In this document: one piece after another, positions 1-48,108 of the stretch
Layout of the letters: the number at the start of each line of letters is the position of its first letter
How positions within the stretch are numbered: the stretch's first letter is position 1
Source of the DNA: Thamnaconus septentrionalis
Lineage: Eukaryota; Chordata; Actinopteri; Tetraodontiformes; Monacanthidae
DNA: 64,000 bases
Reading direction: 5' to 3'
Assembly (NCBI GenBank): GCA_009823395.1
Contig: CM020513.1
Coordinates: forward strand, 6,161,501 to 6,225,500
The notes under the pieces: generated by a model
Databases searched by the model: none
The model's input: only the letters and a program-made list of their open reading frames with translations
What the model was told of the DNA's origin: nothing
Program-made: the position numbers and the translations under genes

Positions 1-149
1 GGAAGCAAACTTCTCAGGACACAACGATGATACAAAAAACAAAACAAACAAAGAAAAACACCAAATGTTGTTCTGCTCCAATCACAACTGTTAGAATTGT
101 CGAAGGGACTGAAGAGACGTTACACACACAGCTCTGGAGGGATCAAAGC

Positions 150-655
150 ACCATTAATCGAAGCACCATTAATCGATGAACGATTAATTGTCGATTAAGA
201 ATTTAATCGATTAACAATTAATTGTCGATTAAGAATTTAATCGATTAACGATTAATTGTCGATTAAGAATTTAATCAATTAAATTAAATTAGTTGCAAAT
301 GATTGAACATTTTTTTACACAGGTAGTTAATATTATAACATTGTAGTGGCAGGAAAGAGCAAATCACCTGTAGATACTGTGATGGCCGTAATATACCTGG
401 AACAAGTTACTTTTAATTACTTACAAAAAAAAAAAAAAAAAGAAGAGTTGAAACGTGACCCATTAGAAGTCAACTTAAAGTTAGAGGATAAATATTTAGG
501 GTTTTTTTTTACTGTTCTCTAATGTAAAAATGGGTCACATTGGACCCTCAACGTTATTTAAAAATCGCCGATGATCAATTAATCGATCCATAAGGTGAAT
601 CAACTAACGATCAATTCATTAATTGCAAATCGATCCATAAGGTGAATCAACTAAC
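150..655. repeat. AT-rich interspersed repeat with ATTAATCGA / CGATTAA units
   Basis: Between 150 and 290 the unit CGATTAATTGTCGATTAAG recurs about three times at roughly 45-bp spacing. Related ATTAATCGATCCATAAGG units recur twice between 575 and 650. The palindromic CGATTAAT core and the copies at both ends look like a degenerate non-autonomous DNA transposon of the kind common in fish. I cannot assign a family. It lies in the frs2 intron that runs off the left edge. No gene is visible in 1-725. Confidence 0.5.
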
Positions 656-725
656 GACTCATGAATTCATTCATAACTTGCATCCCTAAACCCAATAGGA
701 CACAACAGACAAACGGCGGCAGCAC

Positions 726-912
726 CTTGTCCGGTCTGGCAGCGCCGGCCGCTCTCGAAGGAGAAGAGGTTGGAGTCGTAGCCGTAGCGCCGCAGGCACA
801 GGTAGGGCCACCTGACGTCGTCCCGGCGGTGCGTGTGGAGCACGAGCTCGGCCTCCGTCAGCTCCATCACGCCTGAGCCCAACTCGTTCCCATCGTCGTC
901 CACGTTGATCAC
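726..912 (-). CDS. frs2: frs2 coding exon 2, first half of the PTB domain
   Basis: 187 nt, entered in phase 0 after ...KFK and left in phase 1 inside the Gly of CQTGQG. The acceptor is the GTGCAG before GTGATCAAC. The encoded block is nearly invariant among FRS family members, which makes this the most secure coding call of the locus. Confidence 0.92.
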
Positions 913-1103
913 CTGCACCGGCCAAACAAACGCACACACGTGCAGACACACAGACGCACAAAGTCAGCGGGATGTGGGGAGTCGACGCAGGGCAACAAGA
1001 CTAGGTCGCACAACCGCAAAAAAAAAAAAAAAAGACACACACACAGCTGGAGGGAAGTACACACACACAGGAGGAGGCGTGCACAGTCACACTGACACAC
1101 GGT

Positions 1104-1177
<74 letters not shown>

Positions 1178-1202
1178 GGAGAGAGAGAGAGACTGAGAGA
1201 GG

Positions 1203-1296
<94 letters not shown>

Positions 1297-1358
1297 GAAA
1301 CATGACAACAGGCAGACAGAAATAGTGACAACAACACACCCACACGGGCAGCGGCGAC

Positions 1359-1437
<79 letters not shown>

Positions 1438-2183
1438 ACGACAACAGCAAGCCGTCAGATGGGGGGGGGGGTGTTCACACACAGACACCACGTCCACAAC
1501 ACACAGCACCGACACACAACGAGGGGTACACAACAACCACCACCATCACCAGCAGCACGACAAGGACGACAACAACAACCCAGTGTTTGTGTTGTCACAG
1601 CTCAGGTTGTGGGTCTACAGTACGACAAAAACACGTAGCTGGTCTAGCGTCACTGCGTTTACCTTCTTAAAGTCACACAGTGTCAGTCTGTGGATTCAGT
1701 TAACACACATTTAGAAAAAAACATCACAAATCCATCAATGAAATATTTTCCCCATTTCTGTAAAATAATAATAACAATGATCAGCTTGAAGCAACTTGGA
1801 ACTTAAAGCAAAATAGAGGGAAAAGTTGACCTGGGGAACCTAATATGTGTTTGAGTGGGGGAGGAGGAGGAAGAGGAGGAGGAGGAGGAGGAGGATGCTG
1901 CTGATTGGGCTGACAACCGGCCATGTGACCGGTTGGGATCTTGGGGGGTGGGGGGGTGGGTGGGAGGGGTCTTGCGGATCGATGGCTGAATACTTCTACA
2001 CAGGTCCCGCCCTCAATTAGCGGCGGGACGGAGTTCGGAAACAACAGACGACAACGTCAGAGGAAACAAAAAGACGAAGAAGAAAAAGCAGAAAGTGGAA
2101 GAACCCCAAGCCTCTCGCAGGGTTGGGCAACAGGCAGCAGCCCAGACACTCAGACAGACACTGGGATTGGAATCAGCCATGAG

Positions 2184-2229
<46 letters not shown>

Positions 2230-2359
2230 CGTCATTAGTGAATAATCCTGGGTGTGGGCCGAGCCAGGCAGGCAGGCCGAGGCACGAACTCACCTTGAAT
2301 TTACTTTGATGATTATCTGGAATCGACTCTTTCTCTGGACAGCATAAACAGCTACCCAT
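726..2359 (-). CDS. frs2: FGF receptor substrate 2 (FRS2-type adaptor), 5' two coding exons, partial
   Basis: FRS2 is a membrane-anchored docking protein. Its PTB domain binds FGF and neurotrophin receptors, and its phosphorylated tail (not in this window) recruits GRB2 and SHP2. Two coding exons are visible on the minus strand. Exon A is 2294-2359 in a 2294-2385 exon and encodes 22 residues starting MGSCLCCPEKESIPDN, with an N-myristoylation glycine and palmitoylatable cysteines. Exon B is 726-912 and encodes the first 62 residues of the PTB domain, including VINVDDDGNELGSG, WPYLCLRRYGYDSN and FSFESGRRCQTGQ. Donors are GTGAGT at 2293 and GTGCTG at 725; acceptors are at 2386 and 913. The rest of the PTB domain and the tail lie left of base 1. 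Parts of the PTB region (LVLH..RR..VRWPYLC) resemble FRS3, but gene order with ptprb, zfc3h1, tbc1d15 and tph2 favours FRS2. The start codon follows from the invariant MGSC terminus. Confidence 0.9.
1107..1433. repeat. (GA)n and (CA)n microsatellites in frs2 intron
   Basis: A nearly pure (GA)n tract fills about 1107-1290 and a (CA)n tract fills about 1361-1432. They lie in the frs2 intron between the two coding exons. Open frames here on both strands encode only Arg-Glu, Leu-Ser, His-Thr or Cys-Val repeats and are not genes. Confidence 0.95.
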
Positions 2360-2494
2360 GGCTTCTTCACAGCACCATCTGATGTCTGCAAACACACACA
2401 CACACACACACACACTTAACAAAACACTCCGACGCACACAGATACGCTGACTCAAGTGGTGACATCAGTGTGTGTGTGTGTGTGTGTGTGTGTG
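2189..2494. repeat. (GT)n and (CA)n tracts flanking frs2 exon A
   Basis: (GT)n at about 2189-2228, (CA)n at about 2392-2414 and (GT)n at about 2469-2494. The (CA)n tract (GT on the transcribed strand) directly precedes the polypyrimidine/AG acceptor of the first coding exon of frs2. Confidence 0.9.
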
Positions 2495-2505
2495 TCCTTC
2501 CTCAC

Positions 2506-2594
2506 CTAGATCCTGCCTCCAGTAGCCCTGGTTCCATCCTCACAGGCCGCCCGACGCTCATGCTGTAGTTGGTGTGTGAACTTGAGCAGCGGGT
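2506..2594 (-). other. frs2: Putative non-coding 5' UTR exon of frs2
   Basis: Read on the minus strand, an acceptor (ATGTGTGCAG) ends at 2595 and a good donor (CTAG|GTGAGG) follows 2506. These bound an 89-nt exon just upstream of the exon carrying the start codon. It holds a short upstream ATG at the sequence ATGAGCGTCGGG that would run into a stop after splicing. FRS2 genes have non-coding 5' exons, so this fits, but only transcript data can prove it. Confidence 0.45.
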
Positions 2595-4499
2595 CTGCAC
2601 ACATACACACATACGCACAAACGCACACGGTGAATGTCACACCCTTGCCTCTGGATCGTGTATTAAAAACACAGTTTCAGTGGAAAAACGGCATACAACC
2701 AAAGTTGAAAAGAAAAGCAAAAACGGAAATTAAAGATTTTACAATAAAAAAACACTTTCATTTTTTATTTCTTTTTTGGAGGGGGTGCGGGGGGGCTGTT
2801 GCCTCATCTGCTCAGCAACACTCCTCTACTTAACCACACATCTAACTGCACACCGGTGTCACGCAGCTCAATTGATGTTTTGACTCACAACTTGTCGAGA
2901 AAAGAGCCAAAAGCTTCACCATCTACCAGAAATGACGCACATGAGAAGCAAACTCAGATACAGACTTTTTTTTTTTCTTCCCCCCAATGGGATGAAGCCA
3001 AACAAATGTTTGCCTGCCGACTCCACAGTGAACCAGACAGTTGCAGACCTGTTTTAATTGTCTGTTAATTAACGTGGTTGGGCAGTTTTAGGGGTTTGTC
3101 ACGTTTATAAGGTTGAGAGCAGCTTTTTTTTTTTTTTTAAAGTCTTATATAAACCGACTGAAAGACAGAAAAAGTGTCACAACCATCAAACTGATGGCGA
3201 GCGTCAGAACTTGTGAACGCCACTACTGAATCCACCTCGACGGCTCTAAAGTAACTGCAACATTAATCGCCATTTCAAAAAGCGAGCGTTACTCACGTGG
3301 TCACCCTAATCCTGTGCTTTCAAACACGGCGACCTGCCGACTGACTGTCAAAGTGACGCACAGAGCGGCCAAACTTCACGTGTCGCCCGCGCGTCTCCCG
3401 ACATTTAAGCCTCCGACTAACCAGCCCGTCCGTTTCAAGGAGGCGTTCTGAGTGAGGGACGGCGATGATCGGGAGAGAATCCGGTTCGGGCGCAAATCTG
3501 ATTTGAAGTTTAGGAAACGCAGGCGCAAATCTCTTCGACCCCATTGACAATGAAAGTTGATTTTTTTTTTTAGCATATATTAAAGTAATTTTTTTTTTTT
3601 TAAGACAGACAATGAGCAGGTCTCAGCATGATCGGCGGTCAATCAGCTAATTGACTGTCAACGCCTCGAAACTCAGGTGACGTTTCACAACCAGGAAGTA
3701 GAATCGCTAATTCTGAGGAGAACAAGCCGTCCAGTCAAACATTAATTGCCTCTATTTTGCTCCTCTTTTTTTGTTGGGTCTCCGGTGTTTTTAAAGGGGC
3801 AGTCTTCCATCTCTGCTGGCCTGACAGGCAGAGGCTGAATCCGTCCTCGGTGGTTCGGCCGTCGTGACGTTTGGAACAACTCAATCGCTTTCGAGAGGCT
3901 GAAAACACGCTCACGACACGTGACCACAATGATGACGAGTGGCCGCCTCGATTAACTTTGGAATGCAACTGTCAACTGCGGGGCAGCTCCAGCGTCTTCG
4001 GCCAATCAAAACATGTGTTCCTGCCCGGTTTCACCCCTCGAGCCATCAAAGTCTCGCCGGGCTTTTGGGCTGTTTGTGCTGCGCCACCCTGGACATCTGT
4101 CACCCTTCTGACATGTATGAACACAAGAAAAGAAAAAAAAAAGAAGGGGAGGAAAGAAGCGTTTTCCACGCTGCCATTAAAAATCCTGTTTGTTTAGCCT
4201 TCAGCCAAAACCTCCAGTGGCCGTTAAGATGGATTAAATCGAGCTCTCCCATTTAAACAATGGCTGGAGAGGAAAACAAAACATGTGAATCATCAGAGAA
4301 ACAGTTTCTGTTTACCACTCTCTGCCCACTGCTTTTCTTTAACTTCATCCCAAGTTAAATACATAAGCGAGAAACAAAGAAAAAATAATAATAACTTCCA
4401 ACAGACTTTTCTTTTACTTTTCTGGCGGGGGTTCCAGATGTGAAACGCCAGTCTTTTTTGACTTTAGGACGCCAAAGCCACAGCGCAATTTGTCAACGA
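2595..4499. other. frs2 first intron, no gene seen
   Basis: About 1.9 kb of low-complexity and unique sequence with A-runs and T-runs. Open frames on both strands are short and do not resemble any family I recognise. Confidence 0.6.
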
Positions 4500-5780
4500 A
4501 AACACGGAACACAACCATCCCGAGTTGACGGGGCCCTGCTTGGAGCTCCAGCGGTCGCTTCACTTTTCAACGTGTCGGACTAAAAGTTCACTTTCAGCGC
4601 CACTTCATACAAACTCCAGTTCCACTTTACTCACCGTATCGCCCGCTGCCAGCGTCGGCCCGGATTCCAGCGACTTGGCCCGGCTGCGGCTTCGCGAACT
4701 TTGTAGGGGGGCGAGTTCGTACAACTTTTTGGGCCCCCGCGGAAGCGGCGACACCCCGGTGGTGGAGTGAGGGATAAAAGTTGGTAATTATCGCCGCGAT
4801 CAGCGATCAGCTAGTTAGCACCGAAGCTACGCTGACCTTTCGGGGAGCTCTCAGAGAGAGGGGGGGTGGGGGCGCTGCTCCCGGGGCAGGCTAGCGCAGA
4901 TTGCAGCTACCTAATTAGCCGCGAGGCTACGCTGAGCGTTCCGAGAACACACCGACGCATTCCGCAGGCTAGCCACTCACTCACTCCGCTCGGACTGTGA
5001 ACACAACACACACACACACACAATGATTCCGAAAGGGTTCCGTACTCACCAGGCACGGTTGGTGCGTTGGAACGGGAGGCCTCCGAACTTTCCGTACATC
5101 CACGCTGATCGGGCGGCCGTCAGCAGCTCGGGTTGGCTCCGCCACTTGTATAAAAAGGCGGAAAATAAAAAAGAAAAGAAAAAGAAAAAAAGGGGGGGGG
5201 ACGACGCCGCTCGCCGTTACGGCGAGAAAGCAGCTAGCGCTAGCCCCGCTGCTACAGCAGCAGCAGCAGTAGAGCCTCCATCTTTCCTCTGCGCTGCTCG
5301 AGCGCCAAAAAAAACACAATCACAACTTTCTTTCAAACGCGTCTACCGCTGGCGTTCACGCGCACCACGCAGCGAAAAACGGCCCAAATCCATCGACGGC
5401 TCCCCCGCGGTTCGATGCGGGCCGCCGGCCTCCGTCCACAGGCACGTTTCCCTCGCCGAAAAGCAAGTTTTTGAGGCTGGTCGGAGCGTCGTCTGTGCCG
5501 CCGCCGCCGCTGCTTGCTGGCTGGCTCGCTCGCTCGCTAAGCCGTCGGGCTAAATCACGGCAACTTGGCTAAACTTCCGAGAGTTCGGCCAGTCTCTCCC
5601 AATGTGGTGAAGCCCCGCGGCAGTGCGCATGCGTGGGAGAGCGGGGCCTCTCCCCACGGAGGGATATAATGAGAGAGGCAGAGCGAAAGAGAGTCATCAG
5701 CAGTTCAGCGACTCGCTCCCGCAATCACCCGCACGAGTGCGCGTGCCGCCACATGTGCCGCGCGCGGCTACGTGCGAGCG
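4500..5780 (-). promoter_or_regulatory. frs2: CpG-rich promoter region of frs2 with two candidate first exons
   Basis: CpG dinucleotides are dense from about 4500 to 5780 and sparse on either side. Two strong minus-strand donors lie inside: ACG|GTGAGT after 4635 and CCTG|GTGAGT after 5050. They suggest alternative untranslated first exons feeding the 2506-2594 exon. No conserved peptide is present. The TATAAAA at about 5149 faces the plus strand and I do not count it as the core promoter of this gene. The region fits a housekeeping-type CpG-island promoter. Confidence 0.55.
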
Positions 5781-5974
5781 AGAGTCCTGACGACGCGGTT
5801 GTAGTGGTTTTTCATTGGCCCACTGTGTCAAACGTGAAACTATTATTAGAAGAGCCGCATATTGTTGTTGTTATTGTTGTTGTTGTTGTTGTTGTTAGTA
5901 TTTTGCTGCTGTGGCAAAGCAAAACAGTCTCTGTTTCCTTGCATACTTTTTAATTTGTTCCGGTTGTTTTAGAA

Positions 5975-6317
5975 AAGGGGTGGGGAAACTTTTTGACTGG
6001 TGGGCCGCAATGTGTTCTAAAATTTGACAGAATGTAAATAGAAGAAGTATAAATATATCATGGAATATGTAGAAAACCTTATGTGCTTTTAATGTAAATT
6101 CAAAATGAACTAAAGCTTGACAATAAAAAATATGTGTCTGTGAAGCTCCACGGTATTTAGCTCTGTATTGAAATGACTCATAAAACACTGAGAAAATGGA
6201 TGAAACACTATTTCATTACTTAATTACTGTTAATATAATTTCTTCAAGTTTGGCTAGCCGGATTAAAAAGCTTAATGGGCCTCACATGGCCCCCGGGCCG
6301 CAGTTTACCCATGCCTG
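5975..6317. mobile_element. hAT-type non-autonomous transposon with terminal inverted repeats
   Basis: The left end reads AAGGGGTGGGGAAACT...GGGCCGCA and the right end is GGCCCCCGGGCCGCAGTTTACCCATGCCTG. The reverse complement of the right end starts CAGGCATGGGTAAACTGCGG, so the two ends are terminal inverted repeats of the CAGGGGTGGGCAAACT hAT class. Eight flanking bases TTTTAGAA (5967-5974) and TTTTAGAC (6318-6325) match at 7 of 8 positions and are a plausible target duplication. It lies between frs2 and ptprb. The rest of 5780-6790 is AT-rich with no gene seen. Confidence 0.7.
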
Positions 6318-6797
6318 TTTTAGACTCAAGTACCCCAAATACAAGACACATAAGAGTAAAGTTTTGATTGTCTTTGAACGTTATTGTTGTTGTGTAGAGT
6401 GTAAAGCCCCCCTGTGTGCACTAAATCTATACATTAAGTGACTGTCTTTCTGTATCTACATTTAGGGCTTTATGTTTGCTAGGTTTTTGAATTATTTTTG
6501 TTTTATTAGAAATATAAGATTGGGACTTGGGAGTATAAATGTTTAGCATTATTGTGAAGCAAGTGTTACAATATACATGAAGATTTTGTTTTAGCTTAAT
6601 CAATTTATTTTGGTTAAAACAGTGATTAGATTAGATCTTTCCATAAAAATGTCAATGACATGGTTTGAATTAATTTAAGGTGTATTAAGATTCTAATGGG
6701 CTGGTGTCAGCACCAATAACGTTGGTTATTTAAAGATGCTGTTAGAGTGCTTCTTATTAACAAAAAAAAAATCATGGGGTCAAATGTAAATAAACGG

Positions 6798-6803
6798 TTT
6801 ATT
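6798..6803 (-). terminator. ptprb: Candidate polyadenylation signal of ptprb (AATAAA)
   Basis: TTTATT on the plus strand reads AATAAA on the minus strand, about 365 bp past the ptprb stop codon at 7169-7171. The interval 6804-7168 would be the 3' UTR and includes a short ATC/GAT repeat near 6903. Confidence 0.5.
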
Positions 6804-7168
6804 GAGTGTCTGTATGTTATAAATGGTTTCAAAACTTGAGAACAGACTGTTAATGAAGAGGTGTTTATCAGTAATCCATCTGTTCATCATGAATCATGAA
6901 TTATCATCATCATCATCATCCTCAAACTGGATTCCTTCATATACAGTTCTTTGCGATTCACACGTGCAAATATAAAAATATGTTTTTTTTTTAAAAACAA
7001 GCAGTCAGACTCTATAAATATCAATAATAATGTACAGTTCTGATAACATTCACTCTGAAATTCACATAAATAATTACAACCTTTGATTTCTGGCAACAAA
7101 AAAAAATGTCAACACTGGCTTAAAAAAATAAATCAAATTTTCCTGATGCGCCTCAGCGGTCAGAACCT

Positions 7169-24681
<17,513 letters not shown>

Positions 24682-24879
24682 TTGCCGTGTGCCGGCTCTG
24701 TGGCGAGCAGAGGAGCTGACGGGAAGTGAGTGTTTGTCGGGAGGAAAGAAGTCAGCGAGCAGCGCTTCCTTCTATTCAACGGCTGCCCGGCTTCCAGGAC
24801 CAAGGAGGGCTCGGAAATACCAGAGAACATCCCGCACAGCCGCGGCAGACCTGCCTGGAGAGGAGGAAACATAAAGCAG

Positions 24880-25570
24880 CAGCAGCAGCAGCAGGAGGAG
24901 GAAGAGGAGGAGGAGGAAGGGAAAGAGGAGGAGGAGGAGGTGTGAACGGTTCACACGCACACAATGTGCAGGTGAAACTGAAATATCCCTGGAATCACAC
25001 AAAGACATTCAGCGGCTTCAACTCATTCATATTATTATATTATTATTATTATTATTATTATTATTACACTGGCAGAGACTAGAATGAGTTCAGCAGTGGC
25101 ACAGACAACAAGTCGTGTTGCCTGTGTTGTAAAAACTTCTTGGAGAACTTTGAAGGTTTTCCACCACTGAAGGACTTTAGAACACAGAACAACTTTTCTG
25201 TCTGGATCACCTCATCTCTCCGTTCCTCAGCCAGTGAAAAGTTGTTGTTGTTGGTGGTGGCGTTGTTGTTCTTTAAAATCATTTTTCTTAGCTGCAGACT
25301 AAACCATGGTCTGTAGGGGCCGCTCTTCTAAAAAAAAAAAAACAACACACACCTGGATGGACAATTTATTATTTATTGTAGTCTAAGGGGGAATTCAACC
25401 AAAGATCACCTGATATGTTCATACTGGAACATATCAGCTTGAGTCAGACAGGCACGTAGACACACACACACACACACACACGACTCTGACATCCTGTGCT
25501 CCTGATGAAGAGGAAGAGGAGGGCAGTGCAGTTCCTCCCCTTCCTGCCTGCAGCCCTCACACAGCAGGAA

Positions 25571-25612
<42 letters not shown>

Positions 25613-26350
25613 AGTCTGTTTCTGTCCAATGCTGAGTCGGAACACCACGTTCCTCACCTACGGCAGGAGGACACACGGGCCTGAGGATGAGGAGGATGAA
25701 GAGTGTTGTGTGTTCAATGGGTCTGGCTGTTAATGGTTGACCGATATAAAAAAGAAATGTCAATCTAAAACCAGTTAGTTTGTCTGTCGATCTGAACATC
25801 AGCAATTTGACTGCGTGGGAGATTTTATTAGCCCGTCTGTCTGAATATTAAAAATAAAAAAAATAATAAAATTAATTTCAATCAATCCAGTTAGTGAGTG
25901 TGTGTGTGTGTGTGTGTGTACACAAGTCCAGAGTTGTCACTTTTGTGTCGATCCTCTGTTGTCGAGGAGGAAACTCCACCCGGAGCAGGAAGTCGTGCTG
26001 CTTCACCTCAAACACAGCAGCACCGCGCTGAGCAAGGACGCACACACACACACACAAAAGAGAAAAATCAAGAAGTGACTTTTAAAAAGTCCACATTAAA
26101 CATTGGAACCAGATGTTGAGGCAGCGAAACTTCTTTTCGGAAGCTTTACGGGATTTCATGCACCAGGTGCCGTGCCAACGCCTCGTTTTGCCTCCACCTT
26201 GGTGCCCAGACACATCTATCGCTCCTCGCCAAGGTCAAAGGTCAGGGTCCGAGCGTCACACTCAAGGTTCTGCTCACTGATTGGATGTAAAGGAACGGTG
26301 TCGTCAGTGACTAAAGGAAGACAATGCTTTCTGGTAAGAAAATCCACCAG

Positions 26351-26387
<37 letters not shown>

Positions 26388-27900
26388 TGTGAGTTCCCTC
26401 TTTTGGGTTCCACGCTTTGATTGTACAAATAGACTGAAAATTCTAAAACAAAGAATGCATTTTTTTTAAATTGTTTTGTAACTAGAAGTACTGAGGGTGA
26501 AACTCAGCACTTTCATTCATAAGTTCACATCTTTCGGGGATGAATTTTAAATGTCTTGAGTCCAGCAGGAAATCGATGGCAGATGTTCTGATGTTTGTTA
26601 GTTCTGACAAAACGGCAATATTTATTAATTGCTGCTGTTTGATTGTGAATATTTCTCTTTCTGTAAAATATGTTTCAAGGACGCGACCCTTGGATATAAT
26701 TAAAAACAAAAACATCTATATATTTTTGTGGTAGCATGTGGTATTAATCTTTAAACCTCTAGCAACTGTTGCCTCTGCATTGACCTCTTTGGTTAAACAT
26801 GGTAATAATATTTTGAAGTACGATACTAAGTATTATTTTATTGTTTTGTTTTCCAGCACCGATGATACAATATAAAACCCTTATTTGAAAGCTCTGAGTT
26901 CTCTTCATTCCCCCACAGACAATCAGTAACTGAGGCTGCTGTAGCAAAAATCACATGAACCGTTTCTTTTGTTTGTTCGTTGTTTGTTGGCTTCACTGAA
27001 ACTCAACCCCATGAAAAAATAAAAACTCCGGAGACACTTTTCATACCATTAGAAATTAATTTAATAACATTTAAACCAGCATGTGAAAACAACAGTGGAA
27101 GGACTGGTCTCCTGTCCGAAAATACTCTGTCATAATACCAACTTTGACAAAAAAAAAAAAGAAAAAGGAAAAAGAGCAAAAAAAAAAGAAAAGAAAGGAA
27201 AAAAAACGGACAGATTGCATGATGGCGACGTCCAAACTGTCTGTGGACGCTGGTCAGTCTCTGCGGCAGAGTGTCTCTCTCGCACATTCACCACCGTGAC
27301 GAACAACGACGAGGGTCAAACAATAAAATACTGAGGCGGTGGCGCCGCGCTTCACACGCAAAAAAAGTTCCCGTTTCAACACTTTGGAACAAAAATAAAA
27401 GTCTGGCGTTTCCTCGGGAGACAGTGAAAGGACGTCCTTAGAAAGACACATGGGGGGGGGGGGGGTAGGAAGGTCGGGGAGTGTGGTAGGGGGAGGAGGT
27501 TAAGCAGCCGCGACGGGGTGGTCCACCCCGACCACGGCGCACCCCCCCCCCCCACGGGGAGCTCGGAACCAAGCGGGAGGAGGGAGGGGGAATGCAACCA
27601 AAATAATAAAAAAAGGTGACAAAACAACGAGAACATGAGGAGGAAACAGAACATGGTCACTCAGCAGCAGCAGCAGCAGCAGCTCGATACTTACGTACAG
27701 GATGAGATTTAAGAAGAGCCACCAGAGGGCGCTGTTGGCGTCCAGAGGGCGGGCGGGTGGAGGTGCCTGCGGCTGGTTGTGTTGTTGTTGTTTTTTTTTT
27801 TTGGCCTGCTCTCACTGAATTAACCGTCTAATGCTGAGAGGTCTATTTTTTTTTTCTGATTAGAGTTTGTGTTGCAGCTGGGTTGGTGGCCCCCTGATTG
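24880..27900. other. Intergenic region between ptprb and zfc3h1
   Basis: No conserved coding sequence is visible. It contains CAG/GGA tracts (24881-24945), (ATT)n near 25033-25068, (CA)n at 25571-25610 and (GT)n at 26353-26385. AATAAA on the minus strand occurs near 26837 and may end the zfc3h1 transcript. The region 27420-27580 has long G- and C-runs (about 27452-27465 and 27542-27553) that are likely hard to sequence. Confidence 0.6.
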
Positions 27901-27914
27901 GTCCTCCTGCCTGA

Positions 27915-48108
<20,194 letters not shown>

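Noticed and set aside
833..1714. Long open frames through the GA/CA tracts on both strands
   Set aside because: They encode only RERE, LSLS, HTHT or CVCV repeats from microsatellites and lie in an frs2 intron.
5149..5160. TATAAAAAGG as a plus-strand TATA box
   Set aside because: No plus-strand gene follows; the CpG region belongs to frs2 on the minus strand.
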